Assembly (NCBI GenBank): GCA_949128115.1
Contig: OX421962.1
Location: 98,424,836-98,488,835, forward strand
DNA length: 64,000 nt
Direction: 5' to 3'
DNA from: Anaspis maculata
Lineage: Eukaryota > Arthropoda > Insecta > Coleoptera > Scraptiidae
Made by a program: the position numbers and the translations under genes. Under the pieces are notes generated by a model. It did no database searches, had not been told where the DNA came from, and saw only the letters and a list, made by a program, of their open reading frames with translations. Of the stretch, positions 44,466 to 55,945 are shown in pieces (the first letter of the stretch is position 1; the number at the start of each line of letters is the position of its first letter).

Positions 44466-47400
44466 CTTACATTCATAGCAACACTTGAGCTCCTAAGTCG
44501 AACTTGGCCATTTATTTCAAGAAATCTGGCTAGCAGCTTTGAGTCACTTTTAGGGTGTACTTCTCAATGCTCTATCTCTGGAATCAATCATCACAAAGCA
44601 ATGAATTAAGCAATGTTTTATAGGAAATTTATCAGGTTAAAATTAGACATGAAAACATTTTTGTCGTAGGGGCAATAATTACGGAATTTCTTAGAGAAAA
44701 CAGAGGAATTCCAAAATTGGGGCATTTCAGGAATTCATGATTTCTTTACAGGATATATGGCAAATAAAACCAAAAAATTCAGCCTGAAACAAATTATTTT
44801 TGACCCTCACTGACAGGACTATTAGTGTTCAGGGGGTTTGAAGGCCTCATTTGCCTTGAACTTTGAGAGAGGAATCTCAAATCTCAGACTTCAGTTTGAA
44901 TGGAAGTTTCAACTTTGCTTTGAAGATGGACTGTGCCTGAGCTCAAAAGATCATATTCTGAAGTTTCAATCAATTTGTCACATGCCACACAAAGATAACG
45001 CTGAATAGTGAAGTGGAACTTGATAACGATATGGCACCATTTATGTTTTTTGAATTTTACTTTTCACATTGTCACGTCCTTTTGCAAATTGTAGGAAAAC
45101 TTGGATTCTACATCGCCTTGTATAGTAAGTAGGTAGTAGGTACTTGATAAGGAGCGGTAGGTTTTTATCGCGGGTAGAAGAAGCGACGTTTTTGGGCGCG
45201 GGGAAAAAGGAGAGAGAAAAATTGGGTGCGAGAGACGACAGTGCTTGCGGGAGTCTAAAGTTTGATTTAAGAAATTCGTATCGAAAAGGCTTGGTTGTTG
45301 TACGCCTTTGCTAGTTTGTTCGTCGAGTTTTACAACCTAGTGTTGGATCTACCAAACCTCCCCGAAGGAAATTTCGTTTCCAGCAGCTTGGTGTCGAATT
45401 TAGAAGCCAGTTTCTTTCACCTGAAAATCCACAATAAAAGCCGCATTACAACCGAAAGGTACATTATTTTCTTCTACACGAAACTACTTGTTTCGGTGCA
45501 TATTTCGGACTGTGACAGGTTTCTCAATTTTTAGGCTTTTAACTTTTTGATTCGCGACTCGAATTTCATGCGAGTCCACCAGATTTTTGGACTCGAACAT
45601 CCGGAAATATTCCGAAGCACACGGAGACTTATTTATCTCGGAGCTACGCTGCTGGCGTCGTACCAACCTGTATCTATCCAGGGGAAAAGAGCGATTATTG
45701 TGGACGACTCTTCCAGATCATCGGCTCTACCTAGACTTGCTACGTTCTACGAATCTTCAGCTGGCCAGGGTCTCTGCTTCCAAGGTTAAGACTTCCTTTT
45801 TTTTGCAACATTTCCTGTGACACCGGAGCTACCATCTTCGCACGCTGGACTAGGCGTTACCGTGAGCTCGATTAAAGTACTTTTTACCCTTTGTTTTAAA
45901 TTGCTTTGACACTATTAATCATTGTACCTGCTTTGGGGCATAACACACGTGTGGTAGGATCCCTGGGGCTGGGTGTTGCTATTTTCAACGAACAGGGAAA
46001 TCGTAGACTCGATAACGCTGTAGGACTGGTTGGGAGGTAAGCTTTTGGTTTTTAATATATAAAAGAGATTTCCTGCTGCTGGGGAAAATTGGGGTCTTGA
46101 GGCTTTGAAGTGGGACCTGGGGACTTTGACGTATTGTTTTTGAGCAGTCTGAATATCTGAAGCTACGAGTTGAGGCTGTGAAAACCTGACATATTCTTTT
46201 TTTTTGTTTGCTTGTTTATTGTACATAATTATCTTTATCTCTATTGTAAATAAAATACCTATCTAGCTTGCTTTTGGTGTGTAACTTTTTGTATTGAATA
46301 TAACTAGTAGGTATCTACATTTTTCAACTTTCAGGTCGAGTATCTATAGGTAAATTGTCGAACTTCAATATTTTCTTTTCTTAAATTTGCTGCTACTTGT
46401 TTCGTACTATCTTGAATAAAGCTTGTGATAAAAACTACCTAGATAATTTTCGAGTTTGAGTATCGGGTAGTGTACTATTGCAGTGGTGATCACAAATTCG
46501 TGGCGCCTATCTTTTCAATCTTGAACCCAGCCTTCTCCTCTGAAGCTGCCGGCCGTCACCACTTGAAATATAAGATTTCTTTCGGGTAAAGTACCTAAGG
46601 TAAGATAAAGAGCAATTTTGGGTGACGTATTGTGTTTGGCACGTAACAACATTCCATTCATGCACTTCATGTTTCCTGTATGTGTGCGTGTTAACGAAAT
46701 TTATCTCCATCTCATTCAAATGCTGCTCTGTTCAACTATAATTATAAAAGCTATTGCATTGTATTCCAGTTGTATTAGTGGAATGTTGTATTTTTAAAGT
46801 ACCTACTGCATAAAGCGAATGGCAGAGTTTTGTTGAGTTTCACTGAAAGCCTTATAACATTTTCGCAAACTTCCCGTGAAAAATCGTGTATCCGGCACTA
46901 TAAAAAGCCTTATTGGCAGTAAGTCCAAGTCTCTGAATGCCCGTACACCGTAGCACAGCTCCTGAAGTCATCTGAAGGGCCAAGGATTGTTAGGTTTTAA
47001 ATTTTGATTTAGAGAATAGTGGTTTCAGAAATATGGTCGAGGTTGCTTGAAAACAAAAGACGGGTTGTGAACGAAAAGAAATACTTTATTATTTGATCTA
47101 ACTGTTTTTCTGACAAAAGTTCGAGTAATCTGTCCAGCTTCAACGGTTTTGGCCGAACTCGTGAGAGGATTTGGGAGCGGATGGAATGATTATATTAAGC
47201 TGATCGGCAAAGTGTGTTTGTGTCGATCCGCAGTCGTGTAACACGGATTTCAAAAGAACGTCAAGTCAGAAAAAACATCGTAAGATACCTCTCGAAGCCC
47301 TTTGTTTAAAGGTGAACACTCAAGTCCATTTTCTGGAGACCACTAATAGTATTTTTCTTTGTCAAACGGGTTTTTGTGTAGTATTTTCCTCGGGTCCCTA

Positions 47401-47756
47401 TTCTTGTAGACCAGACCTTCTTCGGTTCAATACTGTACGCAGAGTTGGTCATACGATGTGGTGCGATACTTACCATACGGACCATTTTCCGTAGTGCCAA
47501 ACCTACCTTCATACCATTCTTCGTGGACCGCAGGCGCAGTCTGGAAGCCGAGTCGACGGCGACAGAATCTTCGAGAGCGTTGTTCGGCGCTACATGACAG
47601 CTAAGTGATTTAAATTAAGCTATATTGTTCTGATCTAGCGGGCTCTTTCCGTCAAACCTGCTACAAAGCGAAACGTTCTTCAACGACCCCTAACTCAGTG
47701 TACTGGGGTAGTTCCTTCGTGAAGTAGTCCTGGTCAACCCCCTGGCCTTCGGATCA
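44466..47756. other. Long stretch with no recognised gene
   Basis: No supported gene or element. Minus frame 45915-46226 (103 codons) and plus frames near 45.3-45.8 kb show no recognisable domain; the latter overlap one another in two frames and may be chance. Confidence 0.4.
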
Positions 47757-48942
47757 TATAATCAATTTCACGGCTATCTGCATTAGAGCAAGCTATGGAA
47801 AAATTATTTTTTGTTGGTAGGAATGAGTAGGAATCCATAACCGTCGTCGCAGGAGGTTTGTGTAAATGGACGGCCCACTAGTCGAGTGGGATGCGTACCT
47901 GCTCGGCAAAGTGGAGTTCCGGGTTCGATTCCCGGTAATGGAAGTCAGGTTGTTGTGTCGTAAAATGGATTTTTCAACTGTATAATTGATACTAATAAAG
48001 GCATATAAACTCCTATGGCCGCGATAAGTGCCGATAAGGAGAAAAACATTTATTTATTATTATTTATTTATTTAGGTTTGTGTAAATGTGTTATGTGGAA
48101 AGGTTAGGTCTTGTGGCATTTGTGGCAGATGTCACCCGTCGCGCGGTGTGATGCACTTCAAGTCAAAATGTTCAGTTTATTTGGGAAAAACAGATAAACA
48201 CGTGTTCCTCGGAGTATCAATTAGCTGGACACCGTCTTCACGGGTTGGTGGCTCTTTATTTGTGCTTTGGTAGTGGCGGCCAGTGAGCCAGTGTGTTAAA
48301 TGACGCCAAAGGAAGTCAGCGGCAGCACTGAAGGGAAGTAGGACCGATAGTAGGAAGTACTACGTGCTCTACAACACTAAAACAGCATACAAGCCAGAAG
48401 AAGATGAAGAAGGGAATACATACATGAAATGATCAATAATTTCATGTTGGGAAGATCTTCCAACACAGAGTGCACTCAGGCGTCGCGTCTCGACTTTCTT
48501 GTCTTGTACAGTGCAACTCCATAAATCAATGTCCATGGAAGCGAATTTCCTCAACCTCACTGGGGCCACTGGACAGGCATTTCCATTATTTTTTCTTTCC
48601 TTCAGTGCTGCCGCTGACTTCCTTTGGGGTCATTTAACACACTGGCTCACTGGCCGCCACTACCAAAGCACAAAAGCCACCAACCCGTGAAGACGGTGTC
48701 CAGCAAATTTACACTCTGAGGAACACGTGTTTATCTGTTTTCCCCAATAAAACTAAACATTTTGACTTGATGTGCATCACACCGCGCGACTGGTGACATC
48801 TGCCACAATACCCAACCTTTTCACATACCACATTTACACAAACTATCTGCGAAGACGGTTATGGATTCCTACTCATTCCTACCAACAAAAAATAATTTTT
48901 CCATAGCTTGCTCTAATGCAGATAGCCGTGAAATTGATTATA
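47757..48942. repeat. 1.2-kb long inverted repeat (hairpin), left arm split by a SINE
   Basis: The left arm (47757-48338, about 362 bp once the SINE and one target duplication are removed) and the right arm (48595-48942, 348 bp) are inverted copies with few mismatches. They start TATAATCAATTTCACGGCTA and match inwards to GTCAGCGGCAGCACTGAAGG. The loop is about 256 bp. The arms have no conserved reading frame. It is a foldback transposon or a local inverted duplication, and its transcript would form a long double-stranded RNA. Confidence 0.9.
47869..48073 (+). mobile_element. SINE copy 2 (short form), 15-bp target duplication
   Basis: A tRNA-like head with B box GGTTCGATTCC, then the family tail (AACTCCTATGGC, GATAAGGAG) and a TTTATTTA-rich 3' end. 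Identical 15-bp repeats AGGTTTGTGTAAATG lie at 47854-47868 and 48074-48088. It inserted into the left arm of the long inverted repeat, since the right arm has the empty site. Its head differs from copy 1 (GTCGAGTGGG instead of GTGGCGCAGG in the A-box region). Confidence 0.85.
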
Positions 48943-50950
48943 GTTTTCTTTTCAGACACGAAGCGTCACTTATAACAGCTCGTCAAACGTGACAGTATTG
49001 TCAACTACAAGTCGTTGTCCGCGTGATCCCTGGTTGTCCGGTTAACAACTGTGTCCGTGCTGGTACAGCTGGTGGCTGTAATGCAAGCGTAATTCGTCAC
49101 ATGGAAACGCATTGGCGTCACCTATATTGTATTGTTCCTGATACCTTATCTGAATATTTTCGTATTTATTAAACCGTCTTTTCTAAATTAACTGTGTGTT
49201 CCATGAGTAAATTCAATTCCCCATAATATCCACGATCCATCTCCTTCTGAGCTGAGCCGCAAAATAACATCCCTTATGCTATCGCCTTCAGGGATCAGGG
49301 GCTGTAGCAGGATGAGATGGCATCGCTTTTCGATCCAATTATTTTGACGTTAAGTTGTTATTGTTATGTTTACCATACCGAATAAAGCTTAATCCGCCAC
49401 AAATACGTGTACAGGTGGTAGGGTCCGAACTGAAATTTAATTGAATTGAGATTGGAAATTGGGGCTAATTTGCTGTTGGTTTTGGTTCATTTAATCATAA
49501 TACGTACATACATTCAAACTGAGTGTAATGGGTTGTGTAGCTGATGAAACAATAATAATAATAATAATAATCCATTAGCGTTTTATGAATGCAATACAAA
49601 ATCATTAAAACGAAATACTTGGGTGTTTTTTATTTAGCTCGCAAAATACTAATCTGCTCTTTTCAGATGGGACCTCATTAGTCATTATAGTGGAAACTGA
49701 CATCGTGCCCTTGCTACTGGCAAGGCGTTTGAAGTTGAACACTTTGTGTACTCTATTTCTTAGTCATTCAATAACTATACCTACCTATTTGAAAAATTAT
49801 GATGTTCCGTTCAGAATTAGGAAAACTTCTTTGGATCAACTCAGACATACTATACACACACTGGAACTCCTAAGCTAGACCATTGTGACAGTTGTGTAAT
49901 CAAGCTGTTGAAGTTTGAAGTCGACATGTTGATTTTGTAACGGTTTATCGCGCAGAACATATTCAAGCCTGTAACGTCTTGATCTTCACTTGAAACTCAC
50001 ATGATCTATTGAATTTAGTGAATTCTGATTCACTTGAGTGCTCAGGCTCAGATACAATTTGTCATCTGCGTCACAAGTTCTGGAGTTCTGTGCTGGGTGT
50101 GTCGACTTTCGGTCCATACGGTTTATGAAATCACCACTTTATAACTCGGAAAGATATCCTTATCAATTTTCCTTCCCATTAAAAACCAGCAAGAGAATTT
50201 ATAATGCATATGAGCGTAGCGACAGAAGCCGGAGATAGATACTCTTATAACCATCATCGATCAATCGCCGTGATGAATATTCAAAATGCCAGCACAGCTA
50301 TTTTGTTCCATCAACCCCTCCGGTGATTGTCAGTTGCCATTAATGTCTTAAAATTAGGCGCGCAAACCCTGCGGTCCGTTTTCCACCCGGCTCCCTGATG
50401 CGGCCCTTCGCCGTTTCGGGGCCTCTGGACTTTCGTGATAAAATTCATGGAGTGCTCACGACCCCATAAAATCTTTTATGGTACTGTGCTCTGTGCTGGA
50501 GGGCAGATTGCGAGTCATGTCCACATATACCTACCTCCCTTTTCCGCCTCAAATAAAACACGAAATTTTAAATAAATAGACCCGAGCGAGCATGCACTGC
50601 AAGTCGGCGAAAATTTCAAATAAACGCGGAAGAACGTACAGACGACTTGAAAGGGCCCAAAGGTCGATGCGCAAGACCGAGTTTATTAGTTTACCCCGCG
50701 CTTGCTTGTACATGAAAATATTATTTTTGCCGGAAGGTCAATTCTTGGCGGGCGCGCGTTCTCTCCTGGTAATCCCCGGTGCAGTTATCTCCTCCATCGC
50801 TTGTTTACCTTACGACTCTCGGGGGGTTTACGAGGAGAGCTGGGTTCTGTGCGCGGTGTGTGCGTGGACTAGCAGAGGAACTTGGTACTTGACTGCTCCG
50901 GCCTGCTTCGGGCATAGTTGTCGTCATAAACTAAGCATCCTTTGTCTCTC
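48943..50950. other. No recognised gene; TAA microsatellite and a faint LINE-like frame
   Basis: (AAT)n lies at 49551-49571. The frame 49690-49878 (RRLKLNTLCTLFLSHS then PTYLKNYDVPFRIR) faintly resembles the C-terminal region of LINE reverse transcriptases, but it is too weak to call. The 154-codon frame 50592-51056 runs into the next inverted-repeat element and has no domain. Confidence 0.4.
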
Positions 50951-52056
50951 AAGTGCGATTTATAACACGATTTTAATTTTAGTCGCAATTTTAATCGCAA
51001 TTTTAACGAAGTTCAAAGATACGATTTCCTCTGTACCTTTTATAACCCGATTTTAATCGCAAGCCGCAATCGTAACGATTTTTAGGATTTTAAGAAGTTG
51101 GCCAATATCCAACTCTTGCGATCCGATCCTTACGATCGACCAATGAAATTCAAGATAATATCAAGATTAGCGAAAATGAACACAGTAGTCTTCTTGATTA
51201 GCAGTGTTGTTAGTGGATTTTCTGGGGACTTTTAGCGACAAGCTGACGGGTGAGCAGTGGCGCAACTAAGGGGAGGTCAGCCGGGTACCCGCACCCACCT
51301 GTACAAATATTTGACCGCAACGGTGCCTTTTCAACGTTTACAATCCACGTTTCCCGGAAGGCTTCTGCGCATACCTGTGAAAGTAGGACGTTGCCAAATC
51401 TATATCACGACAACAAGTTGACAACACTGTAATACGGTGTGCGTGTGTAATGTCGCGCAAATTTTAGCTGACAGCGCTTGACGTCGATTTGACGTTTCGA
51501 CAGATCTAACCAAATAACGCTCTTGTTTCGTCGATCGCCTCGCAGCTCGTTGTGTTTCGTATCACCTGAATCTTTTCTGCGTCTTTCTGCCATACGGCAC
51601 GTAACATTTCATTCTGAACAATATTAAATGTTGAATGGTTAGGAGGTTATGTTTGTTGTTTGTTTACATTTCGATTATTGATTGACAGTTGCCATTGACA
51701 GTGACACTTCGTGCGTCAAAATTGAAATTACCGCGCTCTGCAGGTATGCGTTCTCATGTATGCGCTGAAGTGATGTACGTGATGGTAAACGTGGATTCAC
51801 ACGAACATACATTGATCATCCTCATTTTCCCGAAAAATGTTCACTTGCGGCGCCTTCTTGGTCTGTATAGGTGCCTGTTTGTTCAAATGGGCTAGTTACG
51901 CCACTGCACTGCACCCTAGGTTTCCTCCCTCCATCAGCTTTGCTTCCGATCGATGCGATCGTTGCGATCGAGTTATAAATTGGCGAGGTGAATATGCTTA
52001 CGATCGATCCGACTAAAATTGCGACTAAAATTAAAATCGAGTTATAAATCGCACTT
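50951..52056. mobile_element. 1.1-kb TIR element
   Basis: The first 45 bp (AAGTGCGATTTATAACACGA, then TTTTAATTTTAGTCGC) recur inverted at the right end with one or two mismatches. Inside both ends are further GATCG- and GATTTTAATCGC-type repeats. No coding capacity or firm target duplication is seen. A second TIR element at 51255-51906 is nested in it. Confidence 0.75.
51255..51906. mobile_element. Nested 0.65-kb element with CAGTGGCG ends
   Basis: Ends CAGTGGCGCAACTA and, inverted, CAGTGGCGTAACTA. The interior has no recognisable protein. A target duplication could not be identified. Short CAGTGGCG-type termini are seen in hAT-like MITEs, but the class is unproven. Confidence 0.5.
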
Positions 52057-52560
52057 CACTCGTTCCAGTTTTACTGCTTCTGGCTACATGGCTCCTCCAG
52101 AGCCACCCGGGCTGATTATTACTGATGATGTTGCGTGAGCGCCCCCACAAGCCTCGTCGTTTGTCGGCTCTGGCCCCCATTAAAACCCCTGGCGGTGGGG
52201 GCTTCGGCCTTGGGAAGGAGAGGAACGGCGCCTAACTTTGTCCATTCGTTGGGACCAAATTTTTAACGCAACTCTTGCAAGTAATGGAACTTCGCTACTC
52301 TCGCAATAATAAGCAAGAAACGTCGGGTTTTTATGCCCTCGTCGGCACGAAATAACGTGTTGTTTAGGAGACATGCTGCGTGTTTCGCAACAAGAAAAAA
52401 AACATTCAAACTTGCGTTGTCTTCTCTCACTTTGCTTTGTTGAATTTTCTGTTAGGTCGAGATTCTAAAGTTCATATAACAATTTAGCTTCGCAAAAAAC
52501 TCTGCTTTTCCGAAAAAACACGTAAAGCAAACAGTCATGATTAACCTTTACTTTTTGTAT
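52057..52560. other. No recognised gene
   Basis: Unrecognised DNA with short frames only. Confidence 0.4.
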
Positions 52561-52823
52561 TGTTACGAGCGGCTATTCTGGAGATCGCGCGATCTTTCTA
52601 GACTCTTCCCATTAGGTCGCAGTGTACAAGAGCGGAGCTCTGGTGCGTTCCAGAGCGCGCGTGTAGGCTTTTGCCCGCGGAACTGAATGGAGCCTTCAAC
52701 GGTGGGTCAAGACACATCTGTCCATTTTGGCGGAGGCGCCGACATTCCAAAGCACACGGGAAGCACGCTAAATGTGTGATTTTTCAGGAGTCGCCTAGAA
52801 AGCGTATCGTCATGGAATTAAAG
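52561..52823 (+). repeat. Truncated LTR of the 13.8-kb Gypsy family
   Basis: Starts TGTTACGAGCGGC and follows the 13.8-kb LTR through blocks such as TTTTGGCGGAGGCGC and TCATGGAATT, then stops. The downstream half of the LTR (TATA box, polyadenylation signal) and the gag start are deleted. A Tigger-like element follows at once. It is clearly more diverged than the two LTRs of the intact element are from each other. Confidence 0.85.
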
Positions 52824-53249
52824 TACAGTGGAAGTCATTTATAACGACGTCGCTTATAACGACAAGTTGCTTATAACGACCAAGTCCTAGAGAATTGGTT
52901 GGATCTCCATAGCGACAACGCTTCCAAAGCCCGTATATAACGTCGTCGGTTATAGCGACGAAGTCGTCTTTAACGTCCTGCTGAGCCCTAGATCAGGTCG
53001 GATATAACGACGTGCGGACAAGAATCAAGTCACGCTGGCGTGTGTCGAATGTTTCGATTGGTCCAACTTTGTAACCTTTTCAACCTACTGTTTTCAACAA
53101 TCTACCGAACAATAAAAAATTACGGAGTTCTTTGAAAAATAATTTTGATGTATGTATGGATGTGTTATGCTGAGTGCTACGTTTATCAGTTTCATTTACT
53201 TGTTGATTGATAGTATATTATTTAACAAGCGGGTGATGATTGCTTCTTA

Positions 53250-54697
53250 AGGTGCCCATTCACTAGGGAACCCGGTTGGCCAACCCGGTTGGGTGCGCCG
53301 GATGTTGGCTAGTGTGTGGTTAGCGCCAACACCAACCCAACCAAGTTGGCCGGTTTTCCAGTGAGCTTGAAAACGCGGTTGGGTTCGTTGTTGGGTTCGT
53401 CAGTGAATGGGTAAGTTGGCCAACATAACAACCAACATCAGGGATAGTTACTACGGCTAATCACGGTATTTGAATTATTTGATGGAATATTGATATTAAT
53501 TAGATATAAGTGATCAATTATCATCGAAGTAGATTAGATAGGTACTTTGTTTTTTTGATACGGTTATGAAAAAGAATATCTGCGATGGAATGACATTTTA
53601 TTCATGTCAGTGTGTGTAATATAGGTACATGTGATACAGGATACCTTGATTCAATTCAAGAAATCAGAAATTTACAGTAGGTAGGTACCTACTTGATTTC
53701 CTTTGTTTTTGCTACATTACAGTGGCGTTGCACATCAAGGCGGCGGCAAGATGCGGGGAGAGGGGCGGGGGCAAACGCAAGGCTCAATAATTCATCAAGA
53801 AATAATGTGTTGAGCTACATCCATGGTGTAGAGTTAGGAACCATTTCCTTTTTGCAACACTGATAGTTTCTCGCGTCTTGTGGATTCAGGATGAAAAGCT
53901 ATGTATGAGAAAAGAGAAAACCCTCAAAAATTCGCGATTCTACGCCTGATTTGTAATCTGTATTCAGATGCATTTTTACGTCGATGTAGGTAGGTAATTA
54001 GGTAGGTGCGTAGGTGAAGGTGGGTAGTTGGGTGGGGGTGGGTAGGTAGGTGCGTAGGTGGAGGTGGGTAGTTGGGTGGGGGTGGGTGGGTAGATACGTG
54101 AGTAGGTAAGTGGACACAGGCAGACAGGTAGGTAAGTAGGCAGACGCCGAAGTAGGTACCTAACGGTCATAAACCGTTTTTGAACTTATTTCTGGTACCT
54201 TTTTGTAGGTGTATACAGGACGTTTAAGATTTAACCGCCTAAATTCAAGGGTCGATAGAGGATTTAAGAATTAAGGTGAAGATTCACTCTAGGAACCATA
54301 TCTGTAACAGTAACTGACGTAAGTACGTAACTACTCAACGGATATATCCTCGAATATATCTCTTCAAAGTTGAAAATAAATTATCTTTTTTCGACTAATT
54401 TTTGAGTCGTTAGACCGATGTTGCGTTTCTTGAAGAAATACAATTTTACGTGTCGATTTTTTTTTTACCCACTTTTGTTTTGTTCAATGGTTTGCTGTAT
54501 GACACATAGCGCCAGTAATTTTCTTTTTGATCCGTTCATGACTTCGTCTTCATCAACTATCCAAAGAACTGCGCTCGCCAACCCAGTTCGCCAACACGGT
54601 TTGCTAGTGTGTGGGCAAAGCAATAAAACACGCCAACCTGACAGCCAACACGGACCAACCGGGTTGGCCAACCGGGTTCCCTAGTGAATAGGCACCT
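53250..54697. mobile_element. PIF/Harbinger-like TIR element nested in the Tigger-like element
   Basis: Inverted ends of about 43 bp start AGGTGCC(C/T)ATTCACTAGGG and continue AACCCGGTTGGCCAACCCGG, with one mismatch. They are flanked by TTA at 53247-53249 and 54698-54700, a 3-bp duplication as made by PIF/Harbinger transposases. Additional inner copies of the GGTTGG motif occur near both ends. No transposase is encoded. A GGTAGGTG-type minisatellite (53985-54150) occupies part of the interior. Confidence 0.8.
53985..54150. repeat. GTAGGTNGGTGGG-type minisatellite
   Basis: Imperfect tandem units combining GTAGGTAGGTGCGTAGGTG and GGTGGGTAGTTGGGTGGG. The longer period of about 50 bp is repeated roughly twice and the short GTAGGT unit many times. 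Confidence 0.8.
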
Positions 54698-54879
54698 TTA
54701 CTCATGAGGATGCAGTTTGCCGACACGAGCCTTGGCGAGTGTCGTAAAGCATCCGAATGAGTAATAGCCATTACCCGCGAGTAGAATACTATGCTTTATT
54801 CAGTCTTGTTCAAAAATGCAGGCATGTATGCGCCTGATGATGCGTGCATTATTCAATAGGATTGGATAAAAATTAAAAT

Positions 54880-55073
54880 TGATGTTTCTCTCCTTATCGG
54901 CTCGCAATGACCCTAGGGAGTTGTTGGGCGGAGTTTTTGCCTTCATAAACTGATACAATCATCTGGAAAAGTTGCAAATTGGACATTACAAACACCCAGA
55001 CTCTTTTCGGGAATCGAACCCGGAGCTCTCGCGGCCGCAGGAAGCCACGCAACCACCTGCGCCACGGAGCCGT
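54880..55073 (-). mobile_element. SINE copy 3, minus strand
   Basis: Minus strand: GGCTCCGTGGCGCAGGTGGT (A box) and GGTTCGATTCC (B box), then GAGTCTGGGTGTTTG as in copy 1, and a GATAAGGAG end as in copy 2. It lies inside the Tigger-like element. No target duplication was found, so the exact 3' edge is approximate. Confidence 0.75.
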
Positions 55074-55271
55074 TTACCTGTCTATGTGTTTATTGCTTGT
55101 TTTTTCGTAACTTTTTGAGTATATCTCTGAATACCTACAATAAAATGTATAGACAAACTTATGTACTTCACTCCATCATGAAAAAAAAATCGGTCGTATG
55201 TAACGACGTCCTTATATAACGACGGAAATTTGGCAGTCCCTTCGTCGTCGTTATAAGCGACTTCCACTGTA

Positions 55272-55649
55272 TGTCCTAGAAGAGCAGGAAAAGGAGCGTA
55301 TAAGAGAGAAAGAAAAAGAGAAGCATCTGGAAGAGCTGATGGCGGCTATGGAACAACACACGCGATACCTCGACGGCAACGTGAGAAAGCTGGCAGAAAA
55401 AATTGCCACGATGGAGGCAAACATTGTGCAGCTAGAACGACGTGTCCAGAGTACCGCCGCAAGTAATACGGTGGCCCCGATGGCAGCCTTTACAGGTATT
55501 CATCGTGTGAAACTGCCAAACTTCGATGGACAAAGCCCATGGACGACCTACAAAAGGCAATTTGACGTTGTTGCCAAGGTGAACGGATGGAATGACGAAG
55601 ATAAAGCTAAGGCACTCATCCTTGCTTTGAGAGGTCCAGCGTCCATGGT
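55272..55649 (+). pseudogene. Truncated gag of the 13.8-kb Gypsy family
   Basis: The frame encodes the end of the coiled coil and the start of the Gag core (LPNFDGQSPWTTYKRQFD, then NGWNDEDKAK), closely matching residues about 100-205 of the intact Gag. It breaks off at LALRGPAS, where sequence of an unrelated minus-strand Gypsy begins. No protease or RT follows. The piece is joined on the left, across the Tigger-like insertion, to the truncated LTR at 52561, so most of one LTR and the gag 5' end were deleted before that insertion. Confidence 0.85.
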
Positions 55650-55945
55650 TTAAAATGTCGATGGGAAAATTTGGCGTCTTTCCAAAAAACTAACTCAAAC
55701 GGAGTGTAGTTATGCGTGGAGTTTGGGGTTGTGTTATAACAGTAAGTGAAATATCTCAACCAAGTAGGAACGAACGTATTCATTGAATATTCTGTGGTTC
55801 CTTTCTACTGTTCCAACCGTCTCATGTCGATATGGTGTTGTCACTTAATGCTTATACTTTAGCTGAATGGCTAGTTCATCAAATAGCGCATTTTTATACT
55901 CAGTACCAAGATCTGGCCTAATTACCTTTGGAAAACCATACGTAA
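55650..55945 (-). pseudogene. Gypsy-2 integrase, C-terminal catalytic part
   Basis: Minus-strand frames give YGFPKVIRPDLGTEYKNALF (second catalytic Asp region, D-x-G-T-E), a TTPYRHETVGTVERNHRIF block (the Glu of the triad) and NEYVRSYL, the usual order in Gypsy integrase. An in-frame stop separates the first two blocks, and further breaks occur downstream. It continues the piece at 57674-58217 on the far side of the palindromic insertion. Confidence 0.8.

Larger units (their letters stand above)
52826..55269. mobile_element. Tigger/pogo-like DNA transposon, non-autonomous, with nested insertions
   Basis: The ends are imperfect 24-bp inverted repeats starting CAGTGGAAGTC and continuing TTATAACGACG, flanked by TA at 52824-52825 and 55270-55271. 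TA duplication and CAGTGGAA-type ends with TATAACGAC repeats are typical of Tigger/pogo elements. No transposase frame (DDD/DDE) is present. Once the Harbinger-like element (53250-54697) and the SINE (54880-55073) are subtracted, about 0.8 kb remains, so this is a deletion derivative. It sits inside a truncated Gypsy copy: LTR-derived sequence on its left, gag on its right. Confidence 0.8.

Noticed and set aside
50592..51056. 154-codon plus-strand frame
   Set aside because: Its 3' part lies in the inverted repeat of the element at 50951-52056, and the rest has no motif.
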